11,190 nt of DNA, taken from a bacterium CG2_30_54_10 (GTDB taxonomy: Bacteria; Muiribacteriota; Ozemobacteria; Ozemobacterales; Ozemobacteraceae). The stretch covers positions 1-11,190 of the forward strand of contig MNYA01000344.1 of NCBI GenBank assembly GCA_001872985.1, given 5' to 3'. The notes under the pieces were generated by a model, which did not search any database, was not told where the DNA came from, and saw only the letters and a list, made by a program, of their open reading frames with translations. A program made the position numbers and the translations under genes. Below, one piece after another: positions 1 through 5,463 of this stretch (position 1 is the stretch's first letter; each line of letters starts with the position of its first letter).

Positions 1-25
1 TTTTGTTAGTCGCGGTCGATCCTTA

Positions 26-46
26 TCTTGCTGTTTCACAGCAAGA
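26..46. other. Perfect 9-bp hairpin downstream of the transglycosylase gene
   Basis: TCTTGCTGT, loop TTC, ACAGCAAGA form a perfect stem of nine base pairs with a three-base loop, about 50 bases past the transglycosylase stop on the minus strand. No T run follows on either strand, so intrinsic termination is uncertain. The sequence from 94 to the window edge may already belong to the next gene. One minus-strand frame stays open to the edge, but it is too short to identify and has no convincing start. Confidence 0.4.
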
Positions 47-94
47 AGCCGGTGTATCGGAAGCTCCACGACGAAATGGTAAAATACGCCTCAT

Positions 95-688
95 TCATTT
101 GTTACCCAGGCCCAGAACTTTCGACACAAAACGTTTTGTTTCAGGAAAAGGCGGAATCCCGCCATGCGTTTGCACTACCGTCGGCCCGGCGTTATAGGCC
201 GCCAGAGCCTTGGACATGTTCCCGCCGAATCTTTCGAGCATCATGGCGAGGTATCTGGACCCCCCGGCGATGTTCTGCTCGGGATCGAAAGGGTTGGAAA
301 CGCCCATTTCCCGAGCGGTTTCAGGCATTAGCTGCATCAAGCCTTGTGCCCCTCTCTTGCTGACACACCGGGGATCGAAGTTGGACTCGGTTTGAATGAC
401 CTTTTGGATAAGCTGAGGGTTCAACCCGTTCTGTTCGGAGTATTTTTTGATGAGATCCAGATACTGGGGAGCCGGCAAGGAAACAGGAGAAAGTGAGGCC
501 AACGGAGTAACGGCGGAAAGAGAAGACCGTTGGAAGCTTGGAGGAGCTGCGGCCGGAGCCTTCTGAGCCTGGGTCAGCGCGTCACTGAAGGATTGTTCCT
601 GACGACGGCTGTGGCGGCGGGACATTCCGCGAAAAGAAGTGTTCAGTTCATCGATCCGTTCGAGGATATCACGCATCCGTTCAAGCAT
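95..688 (-). CDS. Flagellar cluster lytic transglycosylase (SLT domain)
   Basis: 197 residues from the chosen ATG; the open frame extends upstream inside fliJ but is not coding there. Residues about 75-190 form an SLT-type lytic transglycosylase domain. The catalytic glutamate is E101 in IQTESNFDP, followed by KRGAQGLMQLMPETA (111-125) and AAYNAGP (163-169). The enzyme family cleaves the glycan strands of peptidoglycan. There is no signal peptide or membrane helix. The start MLERMRDILERIDELNTSF is an amphipathic helix followed by an Ala/Pro/Ser-rich linker, which would fit export through the flagellar apparatus, as known for FlgJ. A role in opening the cell wall for the rod is inferred from position after fliJ. 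The start overlaps the fliJ stop by eight bases. Confidence 0.92.
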   Translation of the reverse strand: MLERMRDILERIDELNTSFRGMSRRHSRRQEQSFSDALTQAQKAPAAAPPSFQRSSLSAVTPLASLSPVSLPAPQYLDLIKKYSEQNGLNPQLIQKVIQTESNFDPRCVSKRGAQGLMQLMPETAREMGVSNPFDPEQNIAGGSRYLAMMLERFGGNMSKALAAYNAGPTVVQTHGGIPPFPETKRFVSKVLGLGNK

Positions 689-1133
689 TTCCGTTCTCCC
701 TATCATGGGTTGTGGGACGATTGGTAAAGCTGTCAAGTCTCTTTTGATCGAGCCTGAGTTGCTCCTTGCGATAGGCATTTTCGTCCCGCTCCCGGATTTT
801 TTCGTAGGTCTTTCTGACCCGCCGTTTCTCAGCGAGTTCGGCGATAATTTTCTCCCGTTGAGCGACAAGGCGCTCTTTCTCCTCCAGGTGGTATTCGCGA
901 GCTTTTTGAAGCCTGAGCAGGAATGGGTAATAAAGTCGGATCCGCTCCATTCTTCCGGCGAGAAGATCGTGAGCTTTTTCCTCCAGGCCACCGCTATATT
1001 CTTCGACATTCCGGGCGATTTTTGCCTCAATGTCGGCGATCTGGCCGTCCTTAATCGCGAGACGACGCTTCACCTCGGCTTCCTCATGGGAAGCCAAGTT
1101 AAGCATCTGATTGAATCTGAAGGAAAATGCCAT
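681..1133 (-). CDS. fliJ: Flagellar export protein FliJ
   Basis: 150 residues, the usual FliJ length (about 147). FliJ is the coiled-coil stalk of the export ATPase ring, comparable to the gamma subunit of F1, and links FliI with the gate protein FlhA. The start MAFSFRFNQMLNLASHEEAE fits the family pattern of Phe-x-Phe followed by a hydrophobic heptad and a charged helix. Nearly the whole protein is predicted helix rich in Glu, Lys and Arg, ending RKTYEKIRERDENAYRKEQL and then LDQKRLDSF. Sequence conservation in FliJ is low, so position right after fliI carries much of the weight. No Shine-Dalgarno sequence is visible before the ATG (upstream is ctcttttaatgtaa), unlike its neighbours. Its stop overlaps the next gene by eight bases. 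Confidence 0.9.
   Translation of the reverse strand: MAFSFRFNQMLNLASHEEAEVKRRLAIKDGQIADIEAKIARNVEEYSGGLEEKAHDLLAGRMERIRLYYPFLLRLQKAREYHLEEKERLVAQREKIIAELAEKRRVRKTYEKIRERDENAYRKEQLRLDQKRLDSFTNRPTTHDRENGNA
696..701 (-). promoter_or_regulatory. Ribosome binding site AGGGAG for the transglycosylase gene
   Basis: AGGGAG lies seven bases before the ATG at 688, inside the end of fliJ. It decides between this ATG and the one at 706, which has no such site. It favours MLERMRDILERI as the N-terminus. Confidence 0.6.
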
Positions 1134-1149
1134 TTACATTAAAAGAGAA

Positions 1150-1191
1150 TAGGGATTTGGAAGTAGGGATCAGGGATTAGGGATTAGGAAA
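1150..1191. repeat. Heptanucleotide tandem repeat in the fliI-fliJ gap
   Basis: Read on the plus strand, six in-phase 7-base units occur: TAGGGAT (1150), TTGGAAG (1157), TAGGGAT (1164), CAGGGAT (1171), TAGGGAT (1178) and the decayed TAGGAAA (1185). It lies 17 bases from the fliJ start. The rest of the 203-bp gap (1134-1336) holds small inverted repeats, including TTGGTT/AACCAA with an inner GTGC/GCAC at 1218-1246 and CTTCG/CGAAG at 1274-1288. It holds no gene and no confident promoter. Confidence 0.75.
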
Positions 1192-1336
1192 AAAGCTGTA
1201 ATACAAGCCCATATTGTTTGGTTCGTGCAGGGCACAAAGCAACCAACCGCAGGGGATGAGCTTCGCGAATTTACTTCGCAAGACGAAGGGGGACGCACGC
1301 CCACCTTTATAAAAAAGTTACCGTTGTTTGCTCTTA

Positions 1337-2644
1337 TCATGCGAGGATCCCTTCCAGGGCTTTAAGGCTTTCCTCGAACGGGAAAGCCTGATCTATCCCT
1401 TGTTTGATGAATGCTTCAATCCTGGGATGCCTCAGGATGGATTCATCGATCTTGGCATTGGTCCCGGCTTTGTAAGCTCCGATGTTGATCAGATCGGAAT
1501 TTTGTTGATACAGGGAAAAAAGGTCACGGATCCTGCCGGAAATTTCGAAATGCCTCTTTGTAACCAAATCAGGCATCAAGCGCGAAATGCTTCCAAGAAT
1601 ATCGACCGAGGGGTAGATATTCTGATGCGCAAGTTCGCGGGACAGAACCAGATGGCCATCAAGAATACCGCGAACAGCGTCGGCAACGGGCTCATCCATA
1701 TCGCCGCCTTCCACCAGAACTGTGTAAATTCCGGTGATTGAACCCTGTTTGGATGTTCCGGCCCGCTCCAGAAGCTTGGGAAGAAGAGAAAAAACCGACG
1801 GGGTGTAACCCCTGGTTGTCGGCGGCTCTCCGACCGCCAGGCCGATTTCGCGCTGTGAAAGAGCAAACCGCGTAACCGAATCCATCATGAGCATGACATC
1901 CTTGCCCTGATCCCGAAAGTATTCGGCAATTGCTGTGGCAGTGAAAGCGGCCTTGACACGCACCAATGCAGGTTTATCGGATGTGGCGACTACAACGACG
2001 GACCGACGCAGACCTTCCGGGCCCAGATCCTTCTCAACGAACTCGCGTACCTCGCGACCTCGTTCTCCAATTAAGCCGATGACGTTCACGTCGGCCTTGG
2101 AACTTCGGCAGACCATTCCCATCAAGGTGCTCTTTCCAACACCTGAGCCGGAAAAGATACCGAGACGCTGACCGCGTCCGATCGTGAAAAGGGCGTCAAT
2201 TACACGTATTCCGGTTTCAAGAGGCGTGAAAATCCGGCGTCTGGAAAACGGATTCGGGGGTTCGCGACTGATGGGCACCCGCGGCAAGTCAGGCGGGAGC
2301 TCTCCCTTTTCGTCAATCGGGACTCCCATGCCATCGATCAGACGGCCGAGAAGAGCCTCCCCTGCCGGGGCTGAAAGGGGCATTCCAAGGGGAACGACCT
2401 CACTGCCTTGGCGAATACCGGCGGTGCTAACAAGCGGCATGAGCAGGATCGCCCCGCGGCGAAAGCCGACCACCTCACATGGGATCGGGCCCAGCCCGGT
2501 AGTGATGTGACAGACTTCGCCGACTGGGATCTGGGGCCCGGTGGCCTCGATCAGGAGACCGACGACCTGGGTGACTCTTCCATTTACGCGTATGGGGTCA
2601 GTGTTTTCGAGAATCTCATCGTATTTCGGAAAAGGGAAGGTCAT
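1337..2644 (-). CDS. fliI: Flagellum-specific ATPase FliI
   Basis: 435 residues from the chosen start (B. subtilis about 438). FliI is the hexameric ATPase at the base of the flagellar type III export apparatus, related to the F1 beta subunit. Walker A is GSGVGKS (166-172), the catalytic-glutamate segment is GERGREV (193-199), Walker B is DVMLMMDS (249-256), and the family signature is YTPSVFSLLPKLLERAG (280-296). The open frame runs 30 codons further upstream into fliH, but that part is not FliI-like. The ATG at 2644 is seven bases after the fliH stop and gives the normal N-terminus (MTFPFPKYDEILENTDPIRV). Its ribosome site is weak, which suggests coupling to fliH. The packed run of genes ends here: a 203-bp gap follows before fliJ. 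Confidence 0.97.
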   Translation of the reverse strand: MTFPFPKYDEILENTDPIRVNGRVTQVVGLLIEATGPQIPVGEVCHITTGLGPIPCEVVGFRRGAILLMPLVSTAGIRQGSEVVPLGMPLSAPAGEALLGRLIDGMGVPIDEKGELPPDLPRVPISREPPNPFSRRRIFTPLETGIRVIDALFTIGRGQRLGIFSGSGVGKSTLMGMVCRSSKADVNVIGLIGERGREVREFVEKDLGPEGLRRSVVVVATSDKPALVRVKAAFTATAIAEYFRDQGKDVMLMMDSVTRFALSQREIGLAVGEPPTTRGYTPSVFSLLPKLLERAGTSKQGSITGIYTVLVEGGDMDEPVADAVRGILDGHLVLSRELAHQNIYPSVDILGSISRLMPDLVTKRHFEISGRIRDLFSLYQQNSDLINIGAYKAGTNAKIDESILRHPRIEAFIKQGIDQAFPFEESLKALEGILA

Positions 2645-2651
2645 GAAGGCA

Positions 2652-3821
2652 TCATTCCGGGCGGTTAAAGAATTTAAGCATTTGCTTTTCGAATTCATCG
2701 GCCTGGGATTCGAGTGAGGCATCGATAGTTCCAACCCCGGTTTCGATCTTCACACCGCCGGGTGCGAGGGTAGAATCCTCGACCACCTTAAGATCGGCGA
2801 CTGTTGAAAGTCGTCGCATGAAATCCTGTTTGTGGGAATCAGTCATGGATTTGTCCTTCATGTTGATCCGAAGAACGATCTTGTCGACTTCCGAGACCTT
2901 GTTGAGAGCTACATCAATATTATTCAGGATGATTTCCGGTCGCACCAGCGGCTCAGTTTTGAGAATGCGCTTGGCGAAGGTGATAACGAGTTTGACCATT
3001 TCCTCTTCCGCAGCTTTCAGGAGACCCATCCGGCTGGTCTGCAGTTCGGAAATCAACAGCTCTGTTTCCTGCATCAGACTTTGCCAGTCCAGGCGGATCT
3101 CCTCGAGGCCGGACTTTTCGCCGGCTGCAACCCCCTTTTCTTCACCCAGGGCGAACCCCTCTTTGTGGGCCTTCTGGCGAGCAGTTTCCATTTCGAGAGC
3201 GGAAGCCTTTCGAAGGGTGTCGGCTTCTGCCTTTGCGGTAGACATGATAGTTTCAGAACTTTTCCGCGCCATTTCGAGCATTTTCTGGGATTCTTCAGCG
3301 AGGGCTTTTCTGCGGGCCATCATTTCATTGTGAAGATTGTCTTCTTCTTTGTTGAGGCTTCCTTCACGTTGGACGAGAACTGTTTCCCAATCACGAAGGC
3401 GCAGTTCGAGAGCAGCGAGTTCGAGGGCTTTCCGCTTCGCCGCGGAGGAGCCAGACCCCTCGCGAGCGGCGCTTGCCGCCCGGGAAAGTTGACCTTCGGG
3501 GCGGAGAGCCTGAGTTGCTCCTGGCTGGCCGGAAACGGTCTGCCCAGCGGGTTTTGTCTGTGCGGCCCCCGGCTCGATCTTTACGCGGTCTCCAGATCCG
3601 GCAAGTTTTTCCGGCGGAACTTCATGGAAAACGCCAATGCCTCCGTGAAGGTTTCCGGCACCGCTTCCGTTTCCGCCGCCGCTTCCGCTTCCGCCGCCAC
3701 CTGCATCTTCATCATCTTCATCATCCGATGAGGGCTGCGGAGGCGGTTTCTGCCCGGTGGGAACAGAAACCTTGTTCTCCTTGTCAATTTTTACCTGAAA
3801 GGCTTTGTAGATCCGGGCCAT
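2652..3821 (-). CDS. fliH: Flagellar export ATPase regulator FliH
   Basis: 389 residues, long for FliH (about 230-270). FliH dimerises, binds FliI and tethers the ATPase to the C-ring during type III export. The N-terminal 130 residues look disordered: an acidic run DDEDDEDA (33-40), a glycine/serine tract (41-57) and a Pro/Gly/Ala-rich stretch. A long charged coiled coil follows (about 130-270). Within it, glycines at 222, 226, 230, 234 and 238 form five in-register GxxxG steps, a hallmark of FliH. The C-terminal domain (from about 270) includes LAPGGVKIETGVGTIDASLE, conserved in FliH and similar to the V-ATPase E subunit. ATG has TAAGGAT ahead. Placement directly before fliI supports the call. 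The extra length is the N-terminal low-complexity part, encoded by simple repeats. Confidence 0.93.
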   Translation of the reverse strand: MARIYKAFQVKIDKENKVSVPTGQKPPPQPSSDDEDDEDAGGGGSGSGGGNGSGAGNLHGGIGVFHEVPPEKLAGSGDRVKIEPGAAQTKPAGQTVSGQPGATQALRPEGQLSRAASAAREGSGSSAAKRKALELAALELRLRDWETVLVQREGSLNKEEDNLHNEMMARRKALAEESQKMLEMARKSSETIMSTAKAEADTLRKASALEMETARQKAHKEGFALGEEKGVAAGEKSGLEEIRLDWQSLMQETELLISELQTSRMGLLKAAEEEMVKLVITFAKRILKTEPLVRPEIILNNIDVALNKVSEVDKIVLRINMKDKSMTDSHKQDFMRRLSTVADLKVVEDSTLAPGGVKIETGVGTIDASLESQADEFEKQMLKFFNRPE

Positions 3822-3833
3822 GTCATCAGATCC

Positions 3834-4283
3834 TTAATCGATCCAGCCTTCCGTGGCTTTCCCTTTTTGGATGAAAAGTTCGCGTCTTTCCACCAGACGT
3901 TTTGCATTCGTCATGATGTTCTTCCGCGCTTCCTCGATTTCGGAAATCCTGCGAGGGCCGAGCTGTGTGATTTCCTCACGAAGATCTTCGATAGCCCGCT
4001 GAGACATGTTCTGGGCCAAGGTCTGGAGAACGCCTTCAGGAGCGCCTTTCAGGGAAAGCGCAAGATCCCGCAGGGTAGTCAGCTTGATGAGAGCCTGAAC
4101 TCCCCGGCTATCCCCGTAGGCGAGATCCTCGAAGGAAAAGAGTCGTTTTCGCAACTCCTTGACGACCGCGGGAAGGCTTCCCTGGAGGTTCTTCAGCAAT
4201 CGGTGTGAAGCCGTTGGTTCCATGAACTGCATTATATCCGCGAGAATATCGATTCCTTTTCTGGGAACGAATGTATTAGCCAA
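3834..4283 (-). CDS. Half-length FliG paralog (FliG C-terminal domain protein)
   Basis: 149 residues, colinear without gaps with residues 203 onward of the neighbouring FliG; about one third of positions over 130 are identical by eye. It corresponds to the hinge helix plus the FliG C-domain. KRLFSFED (46-53) parallels KRLFVFED, SLKG (77-80), NMSQRA (92-97), LREEI (101-105) and GPRRI (109-113). All five torque-face charges are kept (K79, R96, E103, E104, R112; constant offset 202). The FliF-binding N-domain and the EHPQ motif are absent, and the Gly-Gly hinge is Lys-Gly. The former torque-helix segment is less conserved (ALIKLTTLRD against RMMKEIDPKD). It starts TTG within fliG (8-base overlap) and ends 12 bases before fliH. 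The frame is intact, so it is probably a working protein; its role is unknown. Confidence 0.9.
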   Translation of the reverse strand: MANTFVPRKGIDILADIMQFMEPTASHRLLKNLQGSLPAVVKELRKRLFSFEDLAYGDSRGVQALIKLTTLRDLALSLKGAPEGVLQTLAQNMSQRAIEDLREEITQLGPRRISEIEEARKNIMTNAKRLVERRELFIQKGKATEGWID

Positions 4284-5328
4284 TCAGTTCCTCCTCTCCT
4301 GGGCGGGCAATGATGATCTCGCCCTTCCCTTCGAGTGCCTTCACGACTGCCACAATGCGTTGCTGAGCCTGATCGACGTCTCGGATTCGCACGGGACCCA
4401 TGTAGGCCATTTCTTCCTTGAGCATTTCCGCGGCGCGTTTTGACATGTTCTTGAAGAATTTTTCCCGGACCTCGTCTGTAACGCCCTTTAGGGAAATCGA
4501 AAGATCTTTGGGATCGATCTCCTTCATCATTCGCTGGATTCCGCGGTCATCGATCAGGACGACATCTTCAAAGACGAACAGGCGTTTTTTAACCTCTTCG
4601 GCGAGGCTGGGCTCTTGAACTTCCATGGTCTCGATGATGGTTTTCTCCGTTCCGCGATCGACCTGGTTCAGGACATTTACCAGGGTTTCGATTCCGCCGG
4701 CACTGGCAAGATCTTGACCGAGGACGGACGACAGCCGCTTCTCGAGGTAGTTTTCAACTTCGCGCGTGACCTCGGGGCTCGTTCGATCCATGAGTGCCAA
4801 GCGTTTTGCGATCTCGGTCTGGGTATCGGGTGTCAGGGATTGGAGGATAATCGCGGCTTTTTCAGGTTGCAGATAAGCCAGGATCAGGGATATTGTCTGG
4901 GGATGTTCGTTCTGGATGAGGGTGGCTAGCTGGCTTGGATCGGCGGTTCTGGCAGCCTCAAAGGGTCTGACCTGAAGCGAGGTTCCCATTCTGGATAGTA
5001 TCTCGAGGGCTTTCTCCGGGCCGACCGTTTTTTCGAGAAGACCCTTTGCGAAATCGAGGCCGCCCTCTGAATAGAATTCGCGTGCCATCATCAGCTGCTC
5101 GAACTCGAACAAAACCGATTCTTTCGCTTCCGTGGAGATCTTGCGTTGCCTTGCGATTTCGATGGTCAGCCCCTCGATCTCCGAATCATTTAGTGATTGG
5201 AATATTGCGCCGCTGGTTTCGGGGCCAAGAAAGATCAGGAGAATCGCGGCCTTGGTGCGGCCGGCGAGGGCAACATGCGGGATCTCACGCTCTTCACCGT
5301 TTTCCTGGGGGATATCTCGATCGCTCAT
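4276..5328 (-). CDS. fliG: Flagellar motor switch protein FliG
   Basis: 350 residues, close to the usual 330-345. FliG is the C-ring rotor protein: its N-domain binds the FliF tail, its middle domain binds FliM, and its C-domain meets the MotA stator. Visible parts are the N-domain (about 22-120, AGRTKAAILLIFLG), the EHPQ FliM-binding motif (141-144), the Gly-Gly hinge (211-212), LFVF in place of the usual MFVF (250-253), and the C-domain. The five charged residues matching E. coli K264, R281, D288, D289 and R297 are K281, R298, E305, E306 and R314, all offset by 17. The end, GEEELIG, is typical. The ATG at 5328 has GGAGG six bases ahead. The 3' end overlaps the next gene by eight bases and encodes that gene's ribosome site. 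Confidence 0.97.
   Translation of the reverse strand: MSDRDIPQENGEEREIPHVALAGRTKAAILLIFLGPETSGAIFQSLNDSEIEGLTIEIARQRKISTEAKESVLFEFEQLMMAREFYSEGGLDFAKGLLEKTVGPEKALEILSRMGTSLQVRPFEAARTADPSQLATLIQNEHPQTISLILAYLQPEKAAIILQSLTPDTQTEIAKRLALMDRTSPEVTREVENYLEKRLSSVLGQDLASAGGIETLVNVLNQVDRGTEKTIIETMEVQEPSLAEEVKKRLFVFEDVVLIDDRGIQRMMKEIDPKDLSISLKGVTDEVREKFFKNMSKRAAEMLKEEMAYMGPVRIRDVDQAQQRIVAVVKALEGKGEIIIARPGEEELIG
4290..4295 (-). promoter_or_regulatory. Ribosome binding site AGGAGG that fixes the TTG start of the fliG paralog
   Basis: A perfect AGGAGG lies inside the last codons of fliG, six bases before a TTG at 4283. No ATG is available at the 5' end of the paralog's conserved region. The spacing and strength of this site make the TTG start credible. 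Confidence 0.75.
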
Positions 5329-5329
5329 G

Positions 5330-5395
5330 TCATTCCTCCAGCCAGATTCCTGCCACTCGTACTGCGTCCTCGGGTTTGGTAGCTCGATCGCTCAT
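5330..5395 (-). CDS. Micro-ORF B: free-standing copy of the FliF C-terminal tail (21 aa)
   Basis: 21 codons starting ATG and ending TGA one base before the fliG ATG. It begins MSDRATKPEDAV, so its first four residues equal the start of FliG. It ends GIWLEE, like the FliF FliG-binding tail (RIWLEE). Its upstream ribosome site (GAAGG six bases ahead) is weaker than that of micro-ORF A or fliG. Its own last codons (ctg gag gaa) supply the strong GGAGG used by fliG. Removing it would also remove the fliG ribosome site in its present form, so it could persist simply as a coupling leader. Nothing shows that the peptide itself has a role. Confidence 0.42.
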   Translation of the reverse strand: MSDRATKPEDAVRVAGIWLEE

Positions 5396-5396
5396 G

Positions 5397-5462
5397 TTAT
5401 GCCTTCAGCCAGATTCTGAGTGCCTGGACTGTGTTCCCGGTTTTGGTATCTCGATGGGCCAC
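5397..5462 (-). CDS. Micro-ORF A: free-standing copy of the FliF C-terminal tail (21 aa)
   Basis: 21 codons starting GTG and ending TAA, made by the 67-bp duplication. The peptide contains TKTGNTVQALRIWLKA, parallel to TKPDDAVQVLRIWLEE at the FliF C-terminus, the helix that binds FliG in characterised flagella. GGAGG lies six bases before the GTG, inside the end of fliF, and the fliF stop is one base upstream, so reinitiation is plausible. It has diverged more than the second copy (KA instead of EE at the end, no Pro-Glu). The start, frame and IWL core are kept. Whether it is translated is unknown; it may be a neutral leftover of slippage. Confidence 0.4.
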   Translation of the reverse strand: MAHRDTKTGNTVQALRIWLKA

Positions 5463-5463
5463 G

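Noticed and set aside
26..46. Classic rho-independent terminator at the left edge
   Set aside because: The stem is perfect, but no T run follows on either strand, so only a hairpin is claimed.
1..98. Next gene of the operon after the transglycosylase
   Set aside because: Short frames start at 98 (20 codons) and 94 (23 codons) but stop within the window. The one open to the edge lacks a clear start, so nothing can be identified.
2645..2734. Upstream extension of fliI by 30 codons
   Set aside because: It overlaps the conserved C-terminus of FliH and does not look like FliI. The ATG at 2644 gives the normal length.
2832..3731. 299-codon open frame on the plus strand opposite fliH
   Set aside because: It mirrors the coiled-coil and low-complexity coding of fliH. 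Its Phe/Ser-rich translation has no family features.
3834..4283. FliG paralog as a decaying pseudogene fragment
   Set aside because: The frame is intact, a perfect AGGAGG precedes the start, all five torque residues are kept, and fliH follows with tight spacing.
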